Shown one piece after another: positions 1 through 7,036 of a stretch of DNA of 53,894 nucleotides (the first letter of the stretch is position 1; each line of letters starts with the position of its first letter). The notes beneath the pieces were generated by a model. That model did no database searches. It worked only from the letters and a program-made list of their open reading frames with translations, and was not told where the DNA came from. The position numbers were made by a program, and so were the translations under genes. Location of the stretch: the NCBI GenBank assembly GCA_015521775.1, contig WANN01000032.1, positions 1 through 53,894 of the forward strand. Reading direction: 5' to 3'. The DNA is from Thermoproteaceae archaeon (lineage in GTDB: Archaea > Thermoproteota > Thermoprotei > Thermoproteales > Thermoproteaceae).

Positions 1-169
1 CCATGGTGGTCTTGCCTGTGCCGGGGGGGCCGTAGAAGAGTAGGTGTGGCATGTCCCGCCTCGCCACGAACTCGGCCAACCTCCCCTTAACATCCTCAAG
101 ATCCACAACATCGCCAAAACCCCTAGGACGATACTTCTCAAACCAGAAAAGCTCGGCTATCTGCGACAT
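1..169 (-). CDS. rfcS: Replication factor C small subunit (partial, C-terminus outside window)
   Basis: Clamp-loader AAA+ ATPase subunit, which with the large subunit loads PCNA onto primed DNA. Only the first 56 residues lie in the window. They start [16 protein letters not shown], where the WFEKYRP motif is the hallmark N-terminus of RFC subunits, and reach the Walker A motif GPPGTGKTT just before the window edge. The gene begins 29 bases after rps7 on the same strand, so the two are probably cotranscribed. The start ATG at 169 is the only one that places the motif at the usual position. The identification is secure; the rest of the gene is not visible. Confidence 0.95.
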   Translation of the reverse strand, partial: MSQIAELFWFEKYRPRGFGDVVDLEDVKGRLAEFVARRDMPHLLFYGPPGTGKTTM

Positions 170-198
170 GTCGGTAAGGGTAACAACGGTAAAAAAGG

Positions 199-870
199 TT
201 ACCTCGACGCTGCTGCAATACGCTCCGTCTCGTCCTTACGTCTCACGGCGTAGCTCTTGGGATCGCCTGCGGCGGCAGCTATCATCTCATCGGCCAAGCA
301 TTCCTCTATGGGCTTAGGGTTGTTGAACGAGCAGGAGCGGGCCCCCTCGGCCAGCCACCTTATTGCCACGTCTATACGTCTCTGGGGCGCCACGTCTACG
401 GACACCGGGTACGCTATGCCGCCATATATGATCCGGGTGACTTCCTCCTTTGGGGACCCATTCTGTATCGCGTCTACAAGTACCTGCAATGGGTTTTTCC
501 CGGTCCTCACATACACCATCTCGAAGGCACGCTTCACTATGTTGTACGCCTTATGCTTCTTGCCGGCGTTACGGCCTGGGTGCATGAGCGCGTTCATAAG
601 TCTCTCAACTATGGGTATGCGTGCCTTTCCGAACCTCCTCTTCTGGTACCTCCCCTCTGTGTGCGGCAGGTAGACGGGCTTTAGGCAGAGGTACCTCCTC
701 AGCCCCGGGTCCGACACAGTTACGTCCTCGAAAGTCCACCGGTTGAAGACTGCAATAGGTTTGCCGTCGAGGGTCCGAAGAGACCTAGGGCACTCCTCTA
801 TTATGGCCACATCGCCCAAGTACTGCACTGAGGCTCCCTTGGCCAGTTGCTCGTTGAACGGTCCGGCCAC
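199..870 (-). CDS. rps7: 30S ribosomal protein S7 (uS7)
   Basis: Small-subunit head protein that binds the 3' major domain of 16S rRNA near the decoding site. The 223-residue product has the family's basic core with [19 protein letters not shown] and the segment [22 protein letters not shown]. The reading frame stays open upstream to 927, but an AT-rich TATA element (TTTATTAATATC, about 889-900) lies inside that extension, so I place the start at the GTG at 870, about 25 bases downstream of the box, giving a leaderless mRNA and the usual archaeal S7 length. rfcS follows 29 bases later on the same strand. Confidence 0.95.
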   Translation of the reverse strand: MAGPFNEQLAKGASVQYLGDVAIIEECPRSLRTLDGKPIAVFNRWTFEDVTVSDPGLRRYLCLKPVYLPHTEGRYQKRRFGKARIPIVERLMNALMHPGRNAGKKHKAYNIVKRAFEMVYVRTGKNPLQVLVDAIQNGSPKEEVTRIIYGGIAYPVSVDVAPQRRIDVAIRWLAEGARSCSFNNPKPIEECLADEMIAAAAGDPKSYAVRRKDETERIAAASR

Positions 871-1013
871 GGCGACAGGGGACAAGATATTAATAAATTT
901 TCCCAGCCCATGAATGTAAAGCCGCAAGTGTCCCCTCTACGAGGTTTCCGAGCGTCGGTCCTGTGTAGGGATCAGTTTAACTGTTGTGTCCACGTTGCGG
1001 CTAGGTCCGCCGT

Positions 1014-2114
1014 TCAGGGTTGGTGGGTAAACGCAGACAGTAGGAGGATCACGGCGAGGGGCCCCACAACGTCCCCTAAGGCAGTTGTTATTGGCACAAC
1101 TATGTTGTCTGGGTCTATGCCGCGTTTATAAGAGTAGTGGGATGCAAAGTACGCGGCGCCCATTATGAGGGGACTGGCGAGGATTCCCGACGCTAGGATG
1201 GCTGCGGCGGCTGGAGGCCCACCAAGTATCAAGATCGCGGCTGATAGCAGAGACAGGCCGAGGGCGAAGTGCTGGAGGCCCGCCTTCAATATGCGCCTCC
1301 TCTCTACCCTGTCTACACGGCCCTTTTTATGCAGCTGGACCGATACCGCTGACCCCACAATGCCCCCCAAGGCGCCTAGAAGCGCGTTTAGGCCTGGCAA
1401 TCCGCCGAGACTCGCAACTGCGAGTGGACGGTACAGCGACGTGGAGTAGAGGAATCCCCCAAACCCGCTTGTCAGCGACCCAAGTATCGTGGCTGGAGCA
1501 TTTTCCAGGAAAAATTTTGCGTTCCTTGTAAGCTCCCTGACCCCACACGCTAGTACCACCAGCGATATTATAATCACAGCCAGCGCTGCGCCCCTGTCGG
1601 CAGCGTACCTGACGGCCAGGAAAAACGCTATAGGCGTCACAAGGTCGGACGTGGCTGTGGCTACGGGCACAGCCACGTACTCTGCGGCGTATCCCCTTTT
1701 AAAGGAACGCCAAACCACCAGCAGTACTGTAGGTATCACAAAGAGGGACGAGACCAGCACGGCCATGTATGCAAGGGGGTACAGGTAAATGCCCATGTTT
1801 CCACCCAACAGGTAGTCCAGGACCACGCCCATTGTCGAGATCGCTGTGGCGGCCGTAAGCGCGTCGAGGAGCGCTATCCTGACATCGCTGAGGGTCCTCG
1901 CATCCCATGGGACCCTTGAAAGCCCTAGATGAAGCCTTGTGACGAGCCTCGTGACTATTGTCCCATATATGTTCCCTCGGGCACTCATAAGGGCTGGCAC
2001 CACGACCAGCACGGCGGGCGTCGACAGTATTATGTCCACGTGCATCATATATATGTACCCAACAAGCAACTCCACTATTACTAGGTGTAGGAGACCTACC
2101 TCGCCGAGTTTCAC
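1014..2114 (-). CDS. SLC41/MgtE-type divalent cation transporter
   Basis: Predicted membrane carrier for Mg2+ or a related divalent cation. The 366-residue protein is almost wholly hydrophobic, about ten membrane segments in two repeats. Each repeat carries a version of the MgtE/SLC41 signature: PALMSARGNIYG near residues 40-51 in the first, and DNIVVPITTALGDVVGP near residues 335-351 in the second. It lacks the cytoplasmic N and CBS domains of bacterial MgtE, so it resembles the SLC41-like archaeal form. The frame is open to 2171, but a GTG at 2114 overlaps the TGA of the upstream gene by four bases (GTGA), the usual coupling in this genome, so I prefer that start. The substrate is inferred from family only. 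Confidence 0.85.
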   Translation of the reverse strand: MKLGEVGLLHLVIVELLVGYIYMMHVDIILSTPAVLVVVPALMSARGNIYGTIVTRLVTRLHLGLSRVPWDARTLSDVRIALLDALTAATAISTMGVVLDYLLGGNMGIYLYPLAYMAVLVSSLFVIPTVLLVVWRSFKRGYAAEYVAVPVATATSDLVTPIAFFLAVRYAADRGAALAVIIISLVVLACGVRELTRNAKFFLENAPATILGSLTSGFGGFLYSTSLYRPLAVASLGGLPGLNALLGALGGIVGSAVSVQLHKKGRVDRVERRRILKAGLQHFALGLSLLSAAILILGGPPAAAAILASGILASPLIMGAAYFASHYSYKRGIDPDNIVVPITTALGDVVGPLAVILLLSAFTHQP

Positions 2115-2797
2115 AAGAGAACGCTGACGGTCCTGTATATTGACAGGTCCACCATAATGTGGCCTCCGCAAAGCTCTTCCACGAGCTCAATGGCAGCTGC
2201 GTCTATGGGGCCTCGAGGCCCCCCTCTGACCACTTGCTGTATCTTGTCGGGGTCGTGCAGCGGCCCGGCCCTAAGGGCGTTGGAGGCCCACGACACGTGC
2301 CTCCCCAGCTCCGCGAGGGGCGCATCGAAGTTTACCATATCTACGACCCTCTCGATCCTCCTAGGGCTCAGCTGGGAGAAGTCAGGTATTGGGCCGCCGC
2401 GCAGCACGTTGTACACCCCTAGGACGCTGTTGAGATATACCACAAGTGCCCTCTTCACGTGGGGTTCAACGTTCCGCATAGCCTGGCCCTTTCCCGGCGT
2501 TATTGGGTGCCATGTGTCCGACACCGACGGGATAGAGGTGTAAAAGGACACAACACGTGTGTCCCTCCTTATTGTGGGCGCCAGGAAAAGCGCCGACTTG
2601 GCGGCCGGTCCCTCTACCAGGGAAGGCCTCAGCAGTTTGTGTGCCAACCGGTCCACGTGGCCATATACATAGAAAACCGCGTTAGTGGGCATCTCCATAT
2701 GCCTCCCCGCTATGATCCGTACACCCTTTGCCCTCCTTCCCCTGGACAGAACAGTCGTCTTACATCCCTCTAAGGAAATCAGCAGCTTGTCGTCCAC
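2111..2797 (-). CDS. Conserved-looking protein of unknown function, operon partner of the MgtE-like transporter
   Basis: I do not recognise this 228-residue soluble protein. It starts with GTG at 2797, about 22 bases after a TATA-like AATTAATG stretch near 2814-2826, and its TGA overlaps the GTG of the transporter gene, so the two are translationally coupled. No membrane segment or signal peptide is seen. It contains an RRAKGVRIIAGRH basic patch near residues 21-33 and a mainly helical second half. No cysteine pair or P-loop is present. The coupling suggests it serves the cation transporter or shares its regulation; that is inference. Confidence 0.7.
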   Translation of the reverse strand: MDDKLLISLEGCKTTVLSRGRRAKGVRIIAGRHMEMPTNAVFYVYGHVDRLAHKLLRPSLVEGPAAKSALFLAPTIRRDTRVVSFYTSIPSVSDTWHPITPGKGQAMRNVEPHVKRALVVYLNSVLGVYNVLRGGPIPDFSQLSPRRIERVVDMVNFDAPLAELGRHVSWASNALRAGPLHDPDKIQQVVRGGPRGPIDAAAIELVEELCGGHIMVDLSIYRTVSVLL

Positions 2798-2849
2798 CCG
2801 GAAGATTGTGGTACATTAATTAAGTATTTCCTCAGTGGTTCAACGCGGA

Positions 2850-2866
2850 GCAAACAGCTGGTTTGC
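2850..2866. repeat. Short inverted repeat (hairpin) downstream of rtcB
   Basis: GCAAAC and GTTTGC are perfect complements separated by AGCTG. It lies 33 bases past the rtcB stop and before the promoter of the next gene on the same strand. It could fold as a 3'-end hairpin of the rtcB transcript; no clear U-tract follows, so the role is uncertain. Confidence 0.35.
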
Positions 2867-2898
2867 GCGACATGTGTTAAGGGACAAAAGTCGCGTCG

Positions 2899-4353
2899 TC
2901 AACCCTTGACGACCCCTACGGGCCTGTGCCTCGACACTTTGCGCGAGAAGCCGACGTTATGGGCAACCTCGACCACTAGGTCCACGTTTTTGTACGCCTG
3001 AGGCGCCTCTTCCGAAATGATCTCGGACTCTGCGGACCTCACTATTATCCCTCTGGACTCCAGCTCCGTCTTCACCCTTTGAGGTGGGAACGACCTCACC
3101 GCGGCCGCCCTTGACAAGACACGCCCAGCCCCATGCGGGGCAGTGCCGAACGTGAGCTTCATCGCGTCCTCGGTGCCCACAAGTATCCAGGACGCGGTCC
3201 CCATGGAGCCCGGTATGAGGACTGGCTGGCCCACAGACCTATAGTCGGCAGGTATCTCAGGCCTGCCCGCGGGGAACGCCCTGGTTGCTCCCTTCCTGTG
3301 CACCCAGACCTTTCTTCGGGTCCCCCTGTTGTCAACCTCGTGTTCCTCGAGTTTGGCTATGTTGTGGGCCACGTCATACACTATCCTCATGCCCAACGCG
3401 TCTGGGTCCCTATTGAACACCCTTCTGAATGCTTCCCTAACCCAGTGGGTTATTATCTGCCTATTAGTCCACGCGAAGTTGGCCGCGGACGCCATGGACT
3501 TGATGTAGTCCTCGGCAACTCTGTCCTTTATAGGCGCTGCGGCCAGTTCCCTGTCCGGCAGCCTGAGACCCCATTCCCTCAACTTCCTCTCCATCACCAT
3601 GAGGAAGTCGGTCGCCACCTGGTGGCCGAACCCCCTGCTGCCCGTATGTATCATAATGACGACCTGGCCCTCCTGCTCGATCCCGAACGCCTTGGCCACC
3701 TTCTCGTCGAATATCCTGTCGACCACCTGCACCTCTATGAAATGGTTGCCAGAGCCTATGGTACCCACCTGGTCCTTGCCCCGCTGTTTGGCCTTCTGGG
3801 ATACCCTGGAAGGATCGGCAAGGCCCCAGGAGCCCCCCTCCTCTATGTGCTCGGGATCGTCGGCCCAGCCATACCCCCGCTTTATCGCCCATTGGACCCC
3901 CTCCGAGAGCAACTGCTCGAACTCGCCCATGGGCAGCCTCAATATCCCGGTCTCGCCAACTCCGGGAGGCACCAGCTTGAATATTTCATCCACCAGTTGC
4001 CGGAGCTTTGGCCTAAGCTCCTTCTCGGTGAGGTCAGTACGTATGACCCTGACCCCACAGTTAATGTCGTAGCCTATCCCGCCCGGGGAAACAACGCCCT
4101 CCTCCGCGTCGAGCGCGGCTACCCCTCCCACGGGGAACCCATAGCCCTGGTGTGCGTCGGGGAGCACTATACTATATTTATGTATACCTGGAAGGCACGA
4201 CACGTTGGCCCCCTGCTCCAAGGTCCTGTCCGACTTCATTTTCTCTAGGAGGATGCTGTCGGCGTACACCTTTACGGGTACCCTCATGCAGTTTTTATAA
4301 TCCTTCGGAATTTCCCACTCATAATCCGTCACTTTGATAAGTTTAGGAATCAT
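2899..4353 (-). CDS. rtcB: RNA-splicing ligase RtcB
   Basis: GTP- and Mn2+-dependent ligase that joins 2',3'-cyclic phosphate to 5'-OH ends after tRNA intron removal. The 484-residue protein aligns from memory almost residue for residue with Pyrococcus horikoshii RtcB: Asp96 and Cys99 in GYDINCG, His204 in GNHFIE, His236 in HTGSRG, His330 in YDVAHN, and His407 in HGAGR, the histidine that carries GMP. All metal and catalytic residues are present. No intein is seen. The frame is open to 4407, but a TATA box (TTTTAATAG, about 4373-4381) fits the ATG at 4353. The ligase would be needed for the intron-containing and split tRNAs in this window; archease, its activator, is at 30306. Confidence 0.97.
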   Translation of the reverse strand: MIPKLIKVTDYEWEIPKDYKNCMRVPVKVYADSILLEKMKSDRTLEQGANVSCLPGIHKYSIVLPDAHQGYGFPVGGVAALDAEEGVVSPGGIGYDINCGVRVIRTDLTEKELRPKLRQLVDEIFKLVPPGVGETGILRLPMGEFEQLLSEGVQWAIKRGYGWADDPEHIEEGGSWGLADPSRVSQKAKQRGKDQVGTIGSGNHFIEVQVVDRIFDEKVAKAFGIEQEGQVVIMIHTGSRGFGHQVATDFLMVMERKLREWGLRLPDRELAAAPIKDRVAEDYIKSMASAANFAWTNRQIITHWVREAFRRVFNRDPDALGMRIVYDVAHNIAKLEEHEVDNRGTRRKVWVHRKGATRAFPAGRPEIPADYRSVGQPVLIPGSMGTASWILVGTEDAMKLTFGTAPHGAGRVLSRAAAVRSFPPQRVKTELESRGIIVRSAESEIISEEAPQAYKNVDLVVEVAHNVGFSRKVSRHRPVGVVKG

Positions 4354-4410
4354 GAGCCGAACACACGTCCACACTATTAAAACTCTTTCCCCTGCTCGAA
4401 CCATCACAGT

Positions 4411-4548
4411 TGTTTAAAAACAATGAAATGATTACACATGAAATATATAAGATATATTTGAGTAAACAATTAAAAATTATTACACGGAAACTCTGTGTAA
4501 AAAGCTTTTTACACAGAGTTTCCGTTAATGTCCATACGAATCGTATGG
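4411..4548. other. AT-rich, palindrome-dense intergenic island between rtcB and the MarR gene
   Basis: The 368 bases between the divergent starts of rtcB (4353) and the MarR gene (4722) contain four inverted repeats in 140 bases: TTGTTT-AA-AAACAA (4411-4424), AAATATAT-AAG-ATATATTT (4441-4459), a perfect 42-bp palindrome (4484-4525, listed separately) and CCATACGA-A-TCGTATGG (4532-4548). Base composition is far more AT-rich than the surroundings up to about 4530, then returns to normal. 4549-4690 is GC-rich and holds only a short cysteine-rich frame of doubtful reality. Confidence 0.6.
4484..4525. repeat. Perfect 42-bp palindrome
   Basis: Two 21-base arms, ACGGAAACTCTGTGT followed by AAAAAG and its exact complement, meet at a central AAGCTT without any spacer. 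It would form a 20-bp hairpin in RNA or a cruciform in DNA. It lies outside any gene, about 200 bases upstream of the MarR start and 130 upstream of the rtcB start. It is too long for an ordinary dimeric operator; a relic of a transposable element, a two-dimer regulator site, or a bidirectional terminator are possible. Confidence 0.95.
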
Positions 4549-4721
4549 CCCCTTTCGGATCCGCGTGTCCGAAGTGCCGCGCTAATTGCAGGCCCCCACA
4601 GACGGCGCAAGGCAGCACGTCCCCAATGTGTAGCAGTTGTCGCAGGGTTGAGCTAGCCGCACATGTCGCCTTGACGCTGAGGACACAGAAACCAATTAAT
4701 ATATTGATCTGGGGAGAACGC

Positions 4722-5258
4722 GTGGGAGATGTGGTTGAGGCGTTTGAAAGGATTTGTAGGGCGTATAGGGCTGCTTTGACTCGGGCGGCTACGTCCATGG
4801 GATTGTCCCAGTTACAGGCCGCTATACTTGAAGCGGTGTCCGAGGTTGGGGGAGTCACCGTAGGCGAACTGGCCAGCCTGCTCGGCGTCTCGCAGCCCAC
4901 TGTAAGCGACGCGCTGAAGGCTCTTGAGTCTAAGGGGCTACTGAGGAGGGAGAGGATTGGGAGGCGCACAGTGCAGACGCTGACCGATAAGGGCCGTCTG
5001 GTGCTCAGGGAATTGCAGAAGTGGAAAATTCCTGCCAGGGAAGGACTCCAGGGCTTGGACCTAGAGGGACTCTACATGGAACTGTTGCGCTATATTTCCA
5101 ACCTTCAAAGGTCAGGCTTCATAGAGGCGAGGATATGCCTTACCTGCAAGTATTATGGGAAGGGGAACTACTGTGCCCTGCTTAATAAAAAGCTGGACGT
5201 GTTGGAGCTGCGTGTCAATTGCCCGGACTATAAGCCGCTCACCACTCCCCCTCCTTAG
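4722..5258 (+). CDS. MarR-family winged-helix regulator with C-terminal cysteine cluster
   Basis: Predicted DNA-binding transcription factor of 178 residues. Residues about 20-85 form a winged helix: SQLQAAILEAVSEVGGVTV, recognition helix SQPTVSDALKALESKGLL, then the wing RRERIGRRTVQTLT. The C-terminal 35 residues hold four cysteines in the order C-x2-C-x7-C-x14-C (CLTCKYY...YCALL...NCPDY), which could bind zinc or an iron-sulfur cluster and act as a redox or metal sensor. I chose GTG 4722, about 25 bases after the TATA box TTAATATATTG (4696-4706); a second GTG at 4731 is possible, and the frame is open upstream to 4410. It converges with and overlaps protoglobin by 20 bases. Confidence 0.85.
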   Translation: MGDVVEAFERICRAYRAALTRAATSMGLSQLQAAILEAVSEVGGVTVGELASLLGVSQPTVSDALKALESKGLLRRERIGRRTVQTLTDKGRLVLRELQKWKIPAREGLQGLDLEGLYMELLRYISNLQRSGFIEARICLTCKYYGKGNYCALLNKKLDVLELRVNCPDYKPLTTPPP

Positions 5259-5817
5259 AGTAGGGCCTGGCCCATATAGCCGCCTGTAGCACTACGGATT
5301 TCAGCCATGCAGACCACATCCTCTCCACGTCCTCTGCGCTGTGCCCCTTCTTGGCTAGGAACGGCTTTATGGTGAGCCCTATTGGGGCTATGAACGCTAT
5401 CATATACCTCAAAGGTATGTGCTCCACCGTGTCAACATTGTCGGTTCTCCCCTTCTTGGACTTGTGGTGTCTCAACCCTATCTCATACACGTAGTTGAGC
5501 CACTCCCTGTCATAGTCCCTACACGTGGTGTCAAGTATCCACTGGCCGAACCTTTTCCTGACCGCATCTAGGTACTCTGGGATGGGTCTCCCTGCCTTGT
5601 CCCCAAAGTAGTAGACGAGATGGGGATTAGAGCCTACCCAGCCGTACCACAGGTCCAATATAGCGTCGATCTGGTCTTTCAGTATGCCGCATGCCGTCCT
5701 TAGATATTTGAAGTCCTCGTCGGTGAGCATTACCGTTCTTTTGAGAAGTTCGAATTCCCCGTCGCTTATAGGCGCGTCGGGAACCCTACCGAAATCGTAG
5801 CCGGGTATCGCCTGCAT
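5239..5817 (-). CDS. Protoglobin
   Basis: Single-domain haem protein of the globin-coupled-sensor lineage, binding O2, CO and NO; known in Aeropyrum pernix and Methanosarcina acetivorans. The 192-residue product has the characteristic IPGYDFGRV start, LKDQIDAILDLWYGWVGSNP, the CRDYDREWLNYVYEIGLRHH segment containing the proximal histidine (His117 or 118), and the family's C-terminal WARPYSKE. No sensor or output domain is attached. A TATA element (GATATATAGG, about 5835-5845) precedes the ATG by about 24 bases. Its 3' end overlaps the MarR gene, so antisense interference or shared control is possible. Confidence 0.95.
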   Translation of the reverse strand: MQAIPGYDFGRVPDAPISDGEFELLKRTVMLTDEDFKYLRTACGILKDQIDAILDLWYGWVGSNPHLVYYFGDKAGRPIPEYLDAVRKRFGQWILDTTCRDYDREWLNYVYEIGLRHHKSKKGRTDNVDTVEHIPLRYMIAFIAPIGLTIKPFLAKKGHSAEDVERMWSAWLKSVVLQAAIWARPYSKEGEW

Positions 5818-5835
5818 GGGAAAAACATAGGACTC

Positions 5836-5843
5836 CTATATAT
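5836..5843. promoter_or_regulatory. Near-symmetric TATA box serving protoglobin and possibly a plus-strand transcript
   Basis: The element CTATATATC reads as a good TATA box on both strands. On the minus strand it is spaced correctly for protoglobin (start 5817). On the plus strand it is spaced correctly for an ATG at 5868, but that frame stops after 14 codons. Confidence 0.5.
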
Positions 5844-6331
5844 CTTTTCCGCGCCTCCTGAGTCTCCATGGCAGCCCAGTTCGGAGCCTTGGGACTTGAG
5901 GTCTACAGGTGAGACCATGCGGTGCGACCAGTCAGACGGACAACACGTGTCGGGATGGCCGCCAACGCCGGCTCGCTCGATACCTTACACCATTGGAACC
6001 CACTCGCCAGTGTTCCATGCAGTTGAGCCTGCGAACTCTGTGAGCTAGGCCCGTCCAGCGCGTCTTCATGTGATGGTGGGGACGCCACACCTGCCAACAC
6101 AACGCCGACACATGGCGCAAATTAGATGGCCCGTCCAGCGCGGTCTCGGCCATTGGACTGGGTTGGGGAATGCCTATGGCCGGGCGTCAAAGAGGCAAGG
6201 ACGCCGGAAAGAGAGTTGTGGAGGCTGGCCCGTGTGAGGGCCAACGGTAGCCCCCATTTCCTTTCGTGGACGTCCACATGGAGGACCCATGCCACAGAAA
6301 GCCCATCAAAATGACGCACAAGAAATTGTGG
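5844..6331. other. Gene-poor stretch with a 15-bp direct repeat and several hairpins
   Basis: No convincing protein or known RNA is visible in these nearly 500 bases. A plus-strand leaderless-looking ORF (5868-5912) has only 14 codons. GGCCCGTCCAGCGCG occurs twice, at 6048-6062 and 6128-6142, exactly 80 bases apart. Hairpins: GGTCT/AGACC (5900-5916), TGGCCC-gtgtga-GGGCCA (6226-6243) and the 12-bp palindrome GTGGACGTCCAC (6266-6277). An undetected structured RNA or a decayed gene is possible. Weak frames of 60-79 codons on both strands show no family features. Confidence 0.4.
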
Positions 6332-6420
6332 TGCCCCGGCCGGGATTCGAACCCGGGTCACGGGCTCGAAAGGCCCGCATCCATGGTCCGCCGGGCGCTT
6401 GACCGCTAGACGACCGGGGC
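6332..6420 (-). tRNA. tRNA-Glu(UUC) with a 16-nt intron in the D-arm
   Basis: Acceptor GCCCCGG/CCGGGGC, anticodon arm CGGGC-CUUUCGA-GCCCG (anticodon UUC), T-arm CCGGG-UUCGAAU-CCCGG, discriminator A; CCA is not encoded. The 89-nt gene gives a 73-nt mature tRNA once the 16 bases between nucleotides 21 and 22 are removed, restoring the D-stem GUCU/GGAU. A bulge-helix-bulge supports the intron: GGUC pairs with GACC, flanked by bulges AAG and AUG, and the intron closes with CGC/GCG. The box CATATTTACC (6446-6455) lies upstream; a 7-bp hairpin (6429-6445) sits between it and the gene. Confidence 0.95.
6383..6398 (-). other. tRNA-Glu intron, between positions 21 and 22
   Basis: Sequence GCGCCCGGCGGACCAU on the minus strand. 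Cleavage after the second base of each three-base bulge (AA^G and AU^G) gives exactly this excision. The position is non-canonical, outside the anticodon loop, a habit known in Thermoproteales. Confidence 0.85.
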
Positions 6421-6445
6421 CTCCGTTTCCCTCTCGCTGAGAGGG

Positions 6446-6455
6446 TAAATATGTT
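6446..6455 (-). promoter_or_regulatory. TATA box of tRNA-Glu
   Basis: CATATTTACC on the minus strand, centred about 30 bases before the first tRNA base. The divergent sixA gene uses a separate TATA element nearby (TTAAATTTTA, about 6469-6478). Confidence 0.6.
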
Positions 6456-6495
6456 TTTGGGGCGTAACATTAAATTTTACCCGTACTGTGCCCTC

Positions 6496-6960
6496 ATGGC
6501 GATATTCCTTGTACAGCACGGCGAGGCGTATAATGAGGCCGAGGACCCAGAGAGGAGATTGACTCGGCGAGGTGTGGAAGAAACTAGGGCCGTTGCAGGG
6601 CACTTGGCCAAGGTCGGTGTCAAGGTTGAGGCTATTTATCATAGTGGGAAGAAAAGGGCTGAGCAAACCGCGTCTATATTCGCAGAGTTCCTCGGGCCAG
6701 CTAGGGGGATATTCCAAGTCGAGGGGCTGAACCCGCTTGACGATCCCTCGTACTGGGCCGGCAGGCTTACTGGGATGGACGGCGTGATGCTTGTGGGCCA
6801 CCTACCGCACCTCGGCAGGCTGGCATCGTTGCTTGTAGTCGGCGATCCAGATAAGGCTGTGGTCAAGTTCCGGTACTCTGCTGTCTTGTGCCTGGCGCGT
6901 GAGGGCTCTACATGGCACGTCAAGTGGTACCTGACGCCAGAGCTCGCTCTCTCTATTTAA
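6496..6960 (+). CDS. sixA: SixA-like phosphohistidine phosphatase
   Basis: Histidine-phosphatase superfamily protein, 154 residues, the usual SixA size. The catalytic motif reads FLVQHGEA at the N-terminus (His8); the arginine of the classic RHG is Gln here, a variation common in SixA proteins. The second conserved histidine is in VGHLPHLGRLA. SixA removes phosphate from histidine residues of phosphorelay proteins in bacteria; the archaeal substrate is unknown. The frame is open to 6451, but the TATA box at about 6469-6478 fits ATG 6496 for a leaderless message. It stands alone between the tRNA-Glu and the nucleoside transporter operon. Confidence 0.88.
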   Translation: MAIFLVQHGEAYNEAEDPERRLTRRGVEETRAVAGHLAKVGVKVEAIYHSGKKRAEQTASIFAEFLGPARGIFQVEGLNPLDDPSYWAGRLTGMDGVMLVGHLPHLGRLASLLVVGDPDKAVVKFRYSAVLCLAREGSTWHVKWYLTPELALSI

Positions 6961-7036
6961 CACTTTGTTTAAATGGATAGGTAATATTGTGGTGGCTCGG
7001 ACGGTTATGTTTTTAAATGCATAGTTAATTCGGGTC

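Noticed and set aside
199-927. Longer start for rps7 at 927
   Set aside because: The extension contains the TATA box and would be atypical for archaeal S7.
3133-4248. Long plus-strand frame opposite rtcB
   Set aside because: Antisense shadow caused by codon bias of rtcB, with no motif of its own.
5868-5912. Leaderless-looking ORF of 14 codons after a good TATA box
   Set aside because: Too short and without similarity to anything I know; the TATA box is explained by protoglobin on the other strand.
6126-6314. Frame of 62 codons upstream of tRNA-Glu
   Set aside because: No family features, no promoter at the right distance, and overlapping frames on the other strand are equally long.
6281-6320. 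CCACAGAAAGCCC resembling the RNase P RNA 3' consensus ACAGAAA
   Set aside because: No matching P4 5' strand or other conserved regions could be found within a plausible distance.
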